This document shows, in pieces, positions 22,277 through 34,005 of a stretch of DNA of 64,000 nucleotides. This DNA is from Proteromonas lacertae (lineage: Eukaryota; Sar; Bigyra; Opalinata; Proteromonadidae). The notes under the pieces are model-generated. The model made no database searches. It was not told the DNA's origin and worked only from the letters and a program-made list of their open reading frames with translations. The position numbers were made by a program, and so were the translations under genes. Location: the NCBI GenBank assembly GCA_002245135.1, contig NGBS01001192.1, positions 1-64,000 of the forward strand, in the 5' to 3' direction. The stretch's first letter is position 1, and each line of letters opens with the position of its first letter.

Positions 22277-22392
22277 TTTTTAATTAAAATGCAAATGAGG
22301 GGATGATTTATTTTAAAATCTATTTTGAATGTATTAAACTCCTATTTGATTATCAAGCCAAGCCTTGCATTACATTAAAATATAAAGAAAAT
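22277..22392. promoter_or_regulatory. Bidirectional RPL5/RPL14 promoter
   Basis: 116 bp between the two divergent ATGs must hold both promoters and both 5' UTRs. It contains ATGCAAAT (octamer-like) near the RPL5 side and a related inverted TTGCATTACATT nearer RPL14. Co-regulation of two large-subunit proteins is plausible. Confidence 0.55.
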
Positions 22393-22830
22393 ATGGTATA
22401 AACCTAGTGTTTTATTCTCTTATAGTACTTCAAGAGATTTGTAGAAATCGGACGTGTAGCCCAAATTAACTATGGACCAAACACTGGTAAACTTGTTGTA
22501 ATTCTCGATATTCTCTCACACACCAGAGTATAACAGTTATTTGTGATTATATTTAATCAGGTATTAATTGACGCACCAGCATCCGCAGGAATACAACGTA
22601 AAATCATCTGTACAAGAAGACTTACCTTAACAGATATCAAGCTTCCAATCGCTCGTCAACAACACAGAAAGTATATTGAAAAAGCTTTTGCTGATGCTAA
22701 AGTAGAAGAACAATGGAGTAAAACTAACATTGCTAAATGTATTGCCAAGAGAGAAGCTAGAGCTCAGTTATCAGATTTTGATAGATTTAAAGTTATGGTA
22801 GAAAAAAAGAAGGCTCATATGAAACATTAA
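22393..22830 (+). CDS. RPL14: Ribosomal protein eL14
   Basis: Large-subunit ribosomal protein. ATG 22393-22395 is cut immediately by intron 1 (22396-22425, 30 nt). Exon 2 reads [17 protein letters not shown], with the SH3-like start typical of L14. Intron 2 (22528-22560, 33 nt) falls after ILSHTR, and exon 3 continues [20 protein letters not shown], then [16 protein letters not shown] and [17 protein letters not shown]. About 125 residues, normal for the family. Both introns begin GTATA and end in AG. Confidence 0.93.
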
Positions 22831-22943
22831 ATAATGGAGATAAATGGCTTGGAATTGTTTTATTTTTAATTTGGGGTATTGCATTAATCATAATAACAAC
22901 AAATATATAAAGGAATAATAATAATACATAACAAAACAACAAC

Positions 22944-24596
22944 TTATAAACCAATTTTTTCTGCTCTTAAATCTCTCTCTCTTCTTTTACATTCAGGGCA
23001 TTTCCATAGTCCAGTTGGTATTTTATATAATCCAACACAAGACAAATGAAAAGCAGCAGGACACTTGTCACAGAGTACCAACGTTCCTGTTAATTTACAT
23101 CTATGACAGATTGAATCATTTTTATTATATCTATTCGTTCTAATATATAAATATTTCTGCTCTTCTCTAAATGTGTCAATGTATTTATTAGCTTTTTCTT
23201 CATTTACTACTTCAGTTAATTTCTTCTGCATTTCATGTAATCTTCTACTATATCCTTCTAATAAACCTACTCTCCCATTTCTACCTCCTATAATCCATTA
23301 AATGGTGATTTTTTATATATTTAAATTCTCTATATGTATAAGATAATCTACTACTCCAAAAGAGTGAAGATATTGATTCAGTTTTGGGGAATTTCATCCA
23401 ATACTTTCTATTATTATTATTATATATAAATAATTAAATAAAATAAATAATACTATAACTGGATTTACCATAACCATTTCTTTGTCTTTTTTATTCTCTT
23501 TCTTTTTATCATTTTCTTTTTTCTTTCCAATAAAACCCCTATATTTTTAAAACAAATAAAGTTGATACTTGCAGTTACTTTCACCACAATGACATTTCCA
23601 TGGTTCATCACTAAAACTATCAAATGAATAATCAATTGTTATTTCTTCATTTTTCTTTATTTTTCTTAAACTAAATACACCTACTCGATATTCATTATTT
23701 ACTCTCCAAACTTGTAACTCACTGTTGGGATTACAACTGTGATTTAAGAATCTTGCGTTATTACCCATCACTTCGGAGTCTATAATGTAATTTGGTTTGA
23801 CTTGAATCATGTAGAAATGGAAGTGAGTCTATATATATATATATATGTAAAAAAAGAAATAAAACTAAAAAGTAAAAATTAATATACATTTCCATATTGC
23901 TGTCTTTTCAACCACAATCTTTTCCCACATTCCTTATCATCTATTATTTCTCCAATATATTCAATAATATATTCATTGCACTGATATCTTCATTTGCAAA
24001 TAATCCTCTTCCCTTCAATTCACATTCTTTTACATATAAACTCTTATGATGGTGACTAGTGAATAATCTATTGCAACATCTAGCAGAAGGTAAATGACAT
24101 ATATCTGAATTACATTCTATATGTTGAGATCTGTTGTAACAGTTATCATCACAGACATTTTCACAATCACACATTTCCACTAAAGGTGGATAAGATTTTT
24201 TATGAAAATCATCATGATATCGATTTTTTCTTATTGGTATATATCCTAATTCTGATTTTAAGGTTGAAATATCTGATTTGTCAAAGTTCCTAGGTTTTGA
24301 TGGTAATTTGTTGTTTAAAAAATCGAAGAAACTCCCAAGTTTTGAATTTACACATAATATTTCCTCTAAAGATTTAGGTGATACTATTTTTCAAACTATA
24401 CATAATTCGTATACGATCAGTATTTGATTCAGATTTTTTCTGGATTTTCTAATTGATAATAACAAATATTTTGACATACTTTAACATGCTCAAGATTTTC
24501 TTGTTTTTGATTATTTATCTCATTTTCTTTGGATTTTTCTATTATATTATGCTTCCTTTTATGAACTGGGAAAAAATCTGTAATTGATGAATTCAT
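22944..24596 (-). CDS. AWS-SET-PHD histone lysine methyltransferase (ASH1-like)
   Basis: Order: lysine-rich N-terminus, AWS cysteine cluster (MCDCENVCDDNCYNR, SARCCNRLF), SET domain (ECELKGRGLFA, then EYIGEII, RFLNHSCNPNSELQVW, EEITIDYSF), post-SET (WKCHCGESNCKGFIG) and a C-terminal PHD finger (CHRCKLTGTLVLCDKC, FHLSCVGLY, WKCPEC). The RFLNHSCNPN and ITIDY motifs bind S-adenosylmethionine and shape the active site. AWS-SET enzymes (NSD, SETD2, ASH1) methylate histone H3K36, and AWS-SET-postSET followed by PHD most resembles ASH1. Start ATG 24594-24596; several GTAT...TAG introns. Two joins are imperfect: a one-base deficit inside the SET domain (about 23979, GCAATG where GCAAATG would keep frame) and an uncertain junction before the PHD exon (about 23285). 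Confidence 0.85.
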
Positions 24597-24705
24597 TATC
24601 ACTACGAATTTTTAAATTTAGAAAAAAAAGTTTGATTTGAAAATTTATAACGTCTCTTTTTTTATTAAACTCTTTTCTATCTCTGCACATAGTTAGGTAT
24701 TTAAT

Positions 24706-25488
24706 ATGTCTCAAGTAGAAACTGTGACTAACCGCCAACCCAAACCGTATATAAAACGTATTACATAATATAGCTTTTGTTCAAAACAATGGTTGAATAA
24801 CAGATACAAAAAGAATAAAAAACCAGCATCACATGAAAATAAACCAACTAAACGAGTTCATAGTATAGTAGAATACCAGTTAGATGAAGTACAAGACAAA
24901 TTCCTCTTGAGAGGAATCTCAGAAGAATATATGGATAATCAAATAGTAAAAGCTGGTAATGAATACTGTCGATTAATAAAAAGGAGGTTGAATAACAGTA
25001 ATCCTCTAGTTGTTGAAGATGTTATTATTATAACAGGAGAAGCGTGTAAAGAACTCTGTACAATGACAAAGCCGCAACATATAACAAAAAAAATAAAAGT
25101 ACATAATTATGTAAATAAAGTAAATGCAAAATTAGTGGAACAGAAAAGGAAAGAATTGAAAAGATTAGAAAATTATTCACAATATTTGAAATTAATGTTA
25201 GAAAATAATAAAAAACTTGAGTCTCAGCTTGAATCTATGATTAGCAAAAAATCATCTGCAGTTGATGAGGAGGAAGTGGATGAAAATGATGAACCAAATA
25301 AATTCAATAAACAAGTGAAAGATATCGTCGATAATATTAATAACAGATTAAAACAAAAACAAAATATATTCGAACATTATTATAACAAGATTTTAGCTTA
25401 TAACGATATGAAAATTGAAATGCTTAAAGAATTTGGTATATTAATGGGAATAGATCCTAATTTTAACCTTAAAAAACAACTTAAATAA
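24706..25488 (+). CDS. Coiled-coil protein, unrecognised
   Basis: ATG 24706 starts MSQVETVTNRQPKP; a 27-nt intron (GTATATAAAACG...AATATAG) leads into FCSKQWLNNRYKKNKKP. The remaining about 240 residues are Lys/Glu/Asn-rich with a long predicted coiled coil (KRKELKRLENYSQYLKLMLE) and a hydrophobic heptad pattern at the C-terminus. No domain is recognised. It is divergent from the SET gene across about 110 bp. Confidence 0.6.
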
Positions 25489-25579
25489 TTATATATAATT
25501 TTTTCTTTCATTCTTTTATTTTTTAAAAATATAAAGAACAACATCAACTTCACTTTTCTTTTTTTTTATTAGACAATAA

Positions 25580-26923
25580 TTAATTAGGTTTAGTTATAGA
25601 AAACATAGGGATATGCACAGTAACATTCCCTTTAGAATCAATCTGTCTATAGAATGTAGAATCATCTTTAATTGGTTCATACACATTTCTCCCCATAAAA
25701 TCAAACTCTTCTCTCCTCTTCTTCTTTTCTTTTTTATTATCACTAATGTCTAGCGATTTTATCATTCTACATAAATCATGAATTCCTGTTGGTTTCTTTA
25801 TTTTCACTTCATAGGCTGATTTTAATTGTGCTGGTTTTGGACTATATATTTTTGCATTTTCAAAATCAGGTGATAATGGTTCTGTAATATTCATAATTAA
25901 TGGAGGAATTGAAAAATCATTCTCTGGAGGCAATTGTTCTTCTATTTCACTTTTTATATCTGATAATGATGAAGGAATTGTTAATTGTTGTTTATGTTGA
26001 TTTTCTTCTTCTACTGTTTCATTATCATAAACTTCATTATTATTTTCTTCATTACATTTCTTTTCAATTACATATATTGGCTTTGGCAATGATGTTGGAT
26101 CTTTGATATGATATGAATATAAATCTTTTGGTGAATCACTATATATTTCAAATGGAAACATATCTTTATTCAAATTATTTATCACTATATAACTTTTATC
26201 TCCTATTTCTTTTTCTTTGTTATTTAATATATTATTATCAATTTCTTCTTTATCTATTTCAAATCCTTTTTCTATTGTTTTACTATTTATTATATTAATT
26301 GGAGAATGAATTGGTAATTTTTCATCATTAAAAACCACCGGACTAATTGGAGATGATATAATATCCGCTTTATTTAAATGACGAGATGATTTTAGTACGA
26401 ATAAAGGACTGGATATTTCATTTATTACCTTATATTTACTTCTAATTTTGTCTTTTATCAGTAAATACACTGTGAATTTAATTTTTGTTGATTTGTTTAT
26501 TGTTTCAGCATATCTCCAAGATATTAAACTTGAATTGATGATAAATATAGGCTTGTTATTCTTTTCACTTTCTTCTTCAGAATAATTACCTAAATAGAAT
26601 GGACTTTCACTTTCTTCATCATAATTAAACATCTCTATTTCATATTCACTATTTGTATTTAACATAGGTTGAGATAAACTACCACTTTTCTCAAAACAAC
26701 CTACTACTACATAATCATTAACATTTGACTGTAAACTATCACAGAAAACTTTAATACAACTACCACAAAAACCTTTTTCCTATTGATAATAAAGAACAGA
26801 CAGATATACTTTGTGGATTCCATTTAAATGATTAGGAAAACATCTAATATGCTTTTGATTTTTTGTTCTATTATTTCTAATGTAATACTCATTCCACCGA
26901 ATCTCAATATCGAATGAAATCAT
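25580..26923 (-). CDS. Tandem family member 1 (unrecognised family)
   Basis: First of four related minus-strand genes. ATG 26923 starts MISFDIEIRWNEYYIRNNRT, then KNQKHIRCFPNHLNGIH; a 30-nt intron follows exactly at this point. Exon 2 opens EKGFCGS and continues DYVVVGCF; later come ESPFYLG, SSLISWRYAETI, FTVYLL and SSPLFVLKSSR. A long polar, Pro/Glu-rich middle follows, then a conserved C-terminal module: DLCRMIKSL, EEFDFMGRNVY and FYRQIDSKGNVTVH. The family has a basic N-terminal module, a folded FCGQ to WRY to VYLF core of about 150 residues, a low-complexity linker and the QIDSKGN tail. It looks soluble and possibly nuclear (basic start, acidic linker), but I know no matching family. This copy is the most diverged (FCGS, not FCGQ). 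Confidence 0.7.
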
Positions 26924-27086
26924 CAATTGTCTTTTCAATAGCTTGATAAGATCAAATAAATAATTTGTCCTTTCATACTAAATATTACTTTTATTTCTTC
27001 CTTTGCTATTGAGAGCCATAAACACATATTCACAAAAAACATATATAAATCAAATTTAATAACGAAACAACATCTAAAAAAACGAA

Positions 27087-29229
27087 TTAAATAGATGAGG
27101 TTGGTGAGATAAATTCCAAATCATTACAAGTCCTTGGATTGAAATATCTCATTTCACCTTTCGAGTCTAATTGATGAAAGGCTTGTCGAACTAATGGATT
27201 ATTCTCTTTGCTTAATATTCTTCCCATTAAATCAATTTCTTCTCTGTCTGATAAAGTATTTCTATTAAATTTCTGAGATTCAAATATTTTGCATAATTCT
27301 TGTTCACCTATATCATAATGAGCTTTAACAATTATATTTTCATTATTATTATTGTTATTATCTTCAAATGGTAAATTATTATTATTATTATTATATTTTC
27401 TCATCTTTGAAGGACAAATAAACTCAGTTGATGATTGATTATGTAAATTCTGTTGGTTTTGTTGATAAAACACTTCAGATGGCGATAGTGGTTCGCCAAT
27501 GGGTGGAATTTCATTATTAATAATTGCTGATGGTTTGAAATTATCATTTCTTATCATTTTACTCATATAAACATCGTTATTGTGATTAGTTGAAGTAGAA
27601 GTTGTTGTTGTATTTGCTGTTGGAGTCATAATTATTTGAGCAGGTGGAGGTTGTTGTTGTTGTTCTGTTATAATGAGTGGTGCAAATACTGGTCTTTGTT
27701 GTTGTTGCTGCTGTTGATAATAACATGATTCTTCATCTTCATATATTCTAGATGATGATGATGATGATGATGATAAATAAGTGTATTTATTCTCAAATGT
27801 ATCATTATTAAAATTATAATTAAATATATTGTCATCGTCAGGTGGTAATGGTTCAGTTGAATCACCAAACATTAAATCAGAACAACAATTATGTGTTTCT
27901 TTATTCAAATTATTATTATTATTACTGCAATGGTTTATATTTATGTAACGAACATTTGGAGATATGTTTGGTGATGAATAGATTGATGTATTAGGAGTAT
28001 TAATTGTATTAATTGTATTAGCTATATTATTATATGAATAATCAAATCTATTAAGGATGGTAATATCATCATTATTAGTGTATAATGGTAATGTTGGTTG
28101 GTGATAGGAATAACCCTCTTCTAATTGAATTAACTGTTGTTGTTGTTGTTGTGGAGGTGGCTGCATGGACTGCTGCTGTTGAGATATAGTTAAATGTGAA
28201 AGTAGTGAAGGATGATATGGATGAGTCATATTATTGTTACAATTATTCATTTCTAATTTTTGTTGAGTTGCTAATTTCTCTATTTGCTGTTGATGGATGT
28301 TTTTTAATTCTTCTTGATATTCTTCTTTCATTTGTATTATATTATTGGCTTTTGGTTTTTTGATTATTATTCTTTCGTCATCACTTTCTTTTTCTTCATC
28401 TATTTCTTCTTTTTTTTCTTTATCATTTTCATTATGATTTTCTTCAATTTCATTGTATTTGTTTGCAATTGTTACACCATCACTATTACAGTTCTTTCTT
28501 TTTCGTTTTGTATCAATTTTGTTTATATTATTATGTAAAATTTCAACTTTTGTTTTTCGTTTTTTTGCTTTATTGACTGGTGGAGTTTTACTTTTTTCTA
28601 AAGGAGAAGATGAAGATAATGATATGTTAAAATTATTATTTTCTTCTTCAATTGATCTTTTAGCGCTTGTTAACTTGAATAATGGTGATTGTATGCTTTC
28701 TATACATTCATACAGTGATGCAAAAGAAGGTTTTTGCATGAATAGATAAACATAAAATGAAGTATTTTGATTATGATGGTACAAACTGGCAGCATATCTC
28801 CATGGATTTAAAGCTGAATTTAATATGAAGTAAGTAATACCATTTTCTCCTTCCTATTATATAAAATAGAGATTTTCAGTTATACAATATTATCTCCTGG
28901 ATAAAAGGGTGAACTAACTGTATCTTTATATTTTAAGGTTTTTATATCTAATATATCTCCAACATTTAGTATATCTGTTTTAGGTCCTTCAATAACACTA
29001 AATCGACCAACGACTAAATATTTCGAGGATTCCGAATAAGGAATAGTCGTATTTACCTTTACAGTTTGACCACAAAAACCGCCTTCCTATTAAAAACATG
29101 ACGATTGAAAAATACGTTGTGAATTCCGTTTAAATGATCAGGAAAGCATCTAATTCTCTTTTCATATTTGCTCCTATGTGTTCTACGGTATTCCTTTCTC
29201 CATACTATGTGCGAATCGAAAGAAATCAT
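27087..29229 (-). CDS. Tandem family member 2 (unrecognised family)
   Basis: ATG 29229 starts MISFDSHIVWRKEYRRTHRS, then KYEKRIRCFPDHLNGIHN with the phase-0 intron at the same place as its sisters. The core has EGGFCGQTVKV, YLVVGRFSVI, SSPFYPGD, NPWRYAASLY, FYVYLFM and SPLFKLTSAKR. The linker is the largest of the four and is dominated by Gln, Asn, Ser and Asp runs from trinucleotide repeats, plus a lysine-rich patch (KAKKRKTKVEI) like a nuclear localisation signal. The C-terminal module reads ELCKIFES, DREEIDLMGRIL and FHQLDSKGEMRYF. These features fit a regulatory protein, but no function is assigned. Confidence 0.72.
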
Positions 29230-29423
29230 ATTTCTTAAATCACAATATTTTATGTAACGGTAATATTTTTAGTTATTGTGTAATTGTGCTTCGAATAAAT
29301 AAATATACTTAATTTATATAGCACCTAAAAATAGAACAATTTAGTAGTAAAATAACGACAAAACTCATAACAACAATCATTATTTACACAAAGACATTAA
29401 ACAGTACAAAACGATATATACGA

Positions 29424-30680
29424 TTATTTTTTATCACTAAAACTTACGTCTTTTGGATAAGGATTTACACGACACATGTTTCCTTTTGAATCAATTTGGT
29501 AAATGGGAGGAGTCTCAAATAAGAACTTTGAACCAGTAACAGTCCTTCCATATTGATCAAATTCATGTCTTTTTTTAACTTTAGATTTCATTTTGAAAAA
29601 ACGACATAAATCTACTTCTTTATTCTTATCTTGTTGATTCTTCATTCTTAAATAGGTATATGTCTCGTCTTCTAGATCTTCAGGTTTTAATTTTAACAAT
29701 TTACGTTTATGTTTCGGTAATTCATCTGGTGAAATTGGCTCAAATCCTTCCCTTTTAAATTTATCAAGTTTTATATCAGTAGAAATATTTAAATGATGAA
29801 TTTTATTCTTTCTTTTTAATGGTTGATTTATATTATTATTATTCTCTAAAGTTGGTGTTGATTGTAAAGGATTAAATGATTGTGGCTGTGAAAGAGGTTG
29901 TAATATTTGAAGTGGTGATGAATTATTACTTTCTATATTTAAAGGATTATTGTGATTCAATTTATTTATTTCTTCTTCTTTTACAGTTTTTACTATTTCT
30001 TGTGTTTCATGTTGTTTAGTTTCCATAATTTGTTTTGAACTAGTGATTAAATCTTCATCTGATTTTATCTCATTTTCAGTTACATCTAAACATCTTTTCA
30101 CTTTTAATGATGTTGATAGGAAGAATGGTGGAGTGTTGATTATTTCTTGACATTTATACATATTTGCCTTTTCTACGTCATCAATTCTTTTGAACAAATA
30201 AATATACAGAGTATTTAACTGATGACGATTATAAATTGAAGCAGAATATCTCCAAGGAGTTAAATTAGAATTTACAACGTAATTAATGTACATACCATCA
30301 ATCTATTCACAAAGAAATGATTACTATGCTAGATTTTATACTTTTGGTGTTGAAGTGTAAAAGGGTGATTCTACATTTTCTTTATATTTAAATAATTTTG
30401 AATTCAGTTGATCACCTGCTTTAATAGGTGATTTTTCGTCATTTGGGAATTTACCGAACCTTGCAACAACAATATAGTCATTCTCATCTTCTGGATGCAA
30501 TTTTGAATTAATTGTAATAGGCTGACCACAAAAACCAGATTCCTAGAATAGAAGAATTCTTTATACTTGATGCCCTATCTCGGAATGAGTAGGAAAACAT
30601 CTAATACGTTTTTGATATTTGCTACGATGATTTCTTTTGTATTCGCCTTTCCATGCGATGCTTTTATCAACAGAAATCAT
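29424..30680 (-). CDS. Tandem family member 3 (unrecognised family)
   Basis: ATG 30680 starts MISVDKSIAWKGEYKRNHRS, then KYQKRIRCFPTH; intron 1 is only 24 nt (GTATAAAG...TTCTAG). The core has ESGFCGQPITI, VVARFGKF, VESPFYTS, LTPWRYSASIY, YIYLFKR and TPPFFLSTSLK. The linker is Asn/Pro/Gln-rich with a basic patch (KHKRKLLKLK). The C-terminal module is DLCRFFKM, HEFDQYGRTV and IYQIDSKGNMCRV. It shares intron positions with the other copies. Confidence 0.72.
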
Positions 30681-30796
30681 TTAAGAAATACAAATGTCGA
30701 TTCAAATCTATTTTGAAAAACAATCTTTTATTTTTTAAAGATATTTAAAACACTTTTTAAATAAATAAATTATAGTTTATGTAATATACAACCTAA

Positions 30797-32305
30797 TTAA
30801 TACTTTAGCATTCCTTTATTTTTATAAGGAAAGAGTTTCTTTTCAAGATCGGGTTTTCTTATTTGTCTAGGCTTCATTCCACTTCTCTCAGGATCCCAAT
30901 CAATGGTTGTCCTGTCCATGTCTCCAGAACCGTTTCGAGTACTCATTGAATACACACGAGGACCGAGTAATTTCGTCAATTTCAAATCATTTGCATGTTT
31001 TATAATTTTCATTTTCTTTTTATTCGTTTTCACTGCATTGATAGGATGTTCAGATGAGTGTACTTCAGTCTCACACTATTAAAAAAACATTAAATTAATT
31101 AAATGTAATATACTCTAATATCGGATTGTGCTAGTTGTTCAACAGGCCAAGCACCAATAACAGTTCCATTTTTATTCTCATGCACTACATTATTCTGCAT
31201 TATTCGTGGTACTGTGTGAGTAATTGAATTCCTTGTATTTTCAGGCACATGTACAGGTGAAACGGCTAGTTTTGACTCTTCATTTTCATAGTAATTATTA
31301 GATCTTAAATTAGGCATACTTTGAGATAATAACCTCTTTGATTTATCATAATGAATTTTATGAATTTCCTGGTCAGAAAGGTATTTATATGACTCATGCG
31401 TATTAGTCCAAGGTTTACTATAACTCCTCAATTTATATTCTTTCTCAAACTCAGCGGTTTGACTCATTTTTACTAAATTGGGATTAGTTCTTACTCTAGG
31501 ACATTCGTAAGTAACAGGGACAAAATAAGCAGTATCGTATTTATAATTAATTGTACTATGCGGCCTAATGCTTCTAGTCATATTCCAAGTGTCATACACA
31601 GCTGTTGAATTGAAAGTTGAATTTAATGTACTATCAAGAAATGTACTACTACCTCCTCCATCAGTAGAGAATGTGAATATTTCTGGATTTGTTGTACTTC
31701 GCATTGGATTAATTGGAGTTGAAATTGGAACTAAAGATTTTCTAGTCAATGATTTCGATAATGATTTTCTTTTGGCAATCAATGATTGTCTTGGTGCACT
31801 GGGAGTGTCATGATTTAAATTATCTTTATTGATTTTTGTGTCTTTTATGGAGATTTTAAAATTTCCATTTTCTTTTGAACTGTGTAGGAAAGGAGATCTT
31901 TGAGCTTGTGGAATAAATTCATCATTTTTTAATTTTGTTACTATTGAAGGAATGTATAACTGTCTACATGTGTAATTACATATTTATATATACTGTGACT
32001 TTTTATTCTTTTCTCCTTCAACATCTTTCTATTTTCAATAATTATAAATCATTAATATACACTAGAAACATAATAATCGGCAGAGGGATTCTTTGTAGTA
32101 GATATTAGATCTTTACTTTGAGATACATGCCTATTTGGAATTATTTCAATATAATAATCATACTGCAACATTAATGTCTTACCTAAACTAGTATACTCAC
32201 CTTTATCTACCATCCTTCCACTACTATCATACTATTTCGATGTATATCTCAATCTATGTATACTCTAGCAGAAGTAACTACATCAGCCGATTCGTCCTTA
32301 TACAT
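30797..32305 (-). CDS. Basic, disordered protein, unrecognised (possibly axonemal)
   Basis: ATG 32303-32305 (MYKDESADVVTSARY...) with about five exons and short GTAT...TAG introns. The product, about 470 residues, is rich in Ser, Thr, Arg, Lys and Asn, with no transmembrane segment and no catalytic motif. Notable stretches are RKSLVPISTPINPMRSTTN, SMPNLRSNNYYENE, TVIGAWPVEQLAQSD and, at the C-terminus, DWDPERSGMKPRQIRKPDLE. The low-complexity basic character with short conserved Pro/Trp motifs is like several axoneme-associated proteins, but no orthologue is recognised. It interrupts the four-gene tandem family and is unrelated to it. Confidence 0.55.
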
Positions 32306-32448
32306 TATTTCAAGATTTTTTATTTCTCAAAACGAACTAAATCGGCTTGAGCTTGAATTTCTTATTTTATCAAAAAAACTAATAACAACAACATAAAAAA
32401 GTGAATTAATTTTAATTATTATATAAAGAAGAAATGAGTTTATCTATT

Positions 32449-33648
32449 TTAAGATTTATCTACAGCTTCATAAAATATGACAAATTTTTTAGACTCATAT
32501 AGCTTATTTTCACCAATATTACACACATTACCTTTTGAATCTATTTGAACTAAATCGGTTGGAGTGCCTGGGATATATTTATTACCAAATGAATCTAATT
32601 CCTCCCTTCTATCACTTGGATCATTAAACGTCTGTGATTGTAATAACCTGCATATTTCAAATTCTTCGTTGTTTTCTGTCTCCTTATACTTTATCACTCC
32701 ATCAGCTTTAATATTCAAAGTTTCAGGTTGAATTGGATTCTTCGAACTACTATGTGAGTTTTGAGGAGATAAAGGCACTGTACACACTTCCAATGGAGTC
32801 TTTTTATTCTCATTTGGTGAAGGATTTTCAAATTCATTAGGAAATAACAGTGAAGGTGGTGGCGGCGTTTGTCTCTTTAATGGTGATACCAATTGGAATG
32901 ATCTATTTTCGTTACTATCATATAAATCTGTAGAAATATTAATTGGTGAAAATTGTTTGGAGTTATTACTAAAATGAGATGTTTTATTATCATTAACTAT
33001 ACCTGGAGCAATAGGTGAAACATCATTACTATTTATACAATAATAAAATGTGAATTAATTATACTGATTTGCTCTTCTTGAGCTGCATAGTTTGAATGAA
33101 GGTGAATTGATAGATTCTATACATTCATATACAGAAGGATTTGTTTCATCTCTCTTGAAAAGATATACAAAAAATGAAATTAATTGATTTTTGTTGTAAA
33201 AGAGTGTGATACTATACCTCCATGCTGTAAGTCGAGCATTTATTAGATAACTGACTGTTTTATTATTATCAAGCTAATCAAATATAACCAATAAGTAAAA
33301 TATACTACAATCTCACCAGGATAGAATGGTGACTCAACAGAGTCTGAATATTTCAACTGCATGAAGTCGTATCTATCACCAACCTTAATAATATCACTTC
33401 GATCCCCGTTAATTACGCTAAATCTTCCTACCACCATATATGGTTCTGCTTTGTCAAAAGGAAAATTTGCTAATATACGAATTGACTGACCACAAAATCC
33501 ATAACTCTAAATGCTACAAGATTACTCATACGATGTGATGGTTAGCTGTATGATCAGGAAAACAGAGTATATGCTTCTGTATTCTACTTCTGTTGTTTCT
33601 TCTGTAAGAATCTTTCCATTGGATCTCTGGATCAAAAGAAATCATCAT
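32449..33648 (-). CDS. Tandem family member 4 (unrecognised family)
   Basis: ATG 33646-33648 starts MMISFDPEIQWKDSYRRNNR, then IQKHILCFPDH with intron 1 at the family position. The core has SYGFCGQSIRI, YMVVGRFSVIN, VESPFYPGE, LTAWRYSITLFY, FFVYLFKR and NSPSFKLCSSRR. The Pro/Asn-rich linker (KRQTPPPPSLLFPNE) leads to the C-terminal module EICRLLQS, REELDSFGNKY and LVQIDSKGNVCNI. Relative to the others, the linker is short. It is separated from member 3 by the unrelated gene at 30797-32305. Confidence 0.7.
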
Positions 33649-34005
33649 TTTTAATATATTGGTTATTTTCTCAAACCATTTGTTTTTGTTTTTTTCTTCA
33701 AATTTAGAAATATAAAATTTTAAGGTTTTATTTTTTTTAATGAGATTTAGAATGCTTTTACTTACATTTTTATAAAAAGTAATTTACTCAAAACCAAATA
33801 ATACCAGTATAATTGTATTTGTGATTATTATTGTATACATATACAATTTAATGTGTTTTGATATATTATAATTCCAATATCTTATTAATTATTTTACAGA
33901 AAAGATAATGGTTAATGAAAACAATTTTCATTAAAATTTGATTTTGCCCCAATTCTATTTGAACTTTCTAGAACTCTTCATTTTTCGATAATTAGTTAAA
34001 ATAAG
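33649..34005. other. Spacer between divergent genes, CPN10 promoter side
   Basis: Very A+T-rich spacer between family member 4 and CPN10. The only clear motif is the heat-shock element near its right end (33961-33979). No coding sequence was seen. Confidence 0.55.
33961..33979 (+). promoter_or_regulatory. Heat-shock element upstream of CPN10
   Basis: The sequence GAACTTTCTAGAACTCTTC holds alternating nGAAn/nTTCn units: GAA-ct-TTC-ta-GAA, then TTC after three bases instead of two. Three correctly spaced units are a standard HSF binding site. It ends 26 bp before the CPN10 ATG, so the transcription start must be very close to the start codon. Confidence 0.75.

Noticed and set aside
32195-32215. 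A GT...AG stretch of 18 nt as an ultrashort intron in the gene at 30797-32305
   Set aside because: The same bases read in frame as GEYTSLGKT without a stop and fit the flanks, so an intron is not needed.
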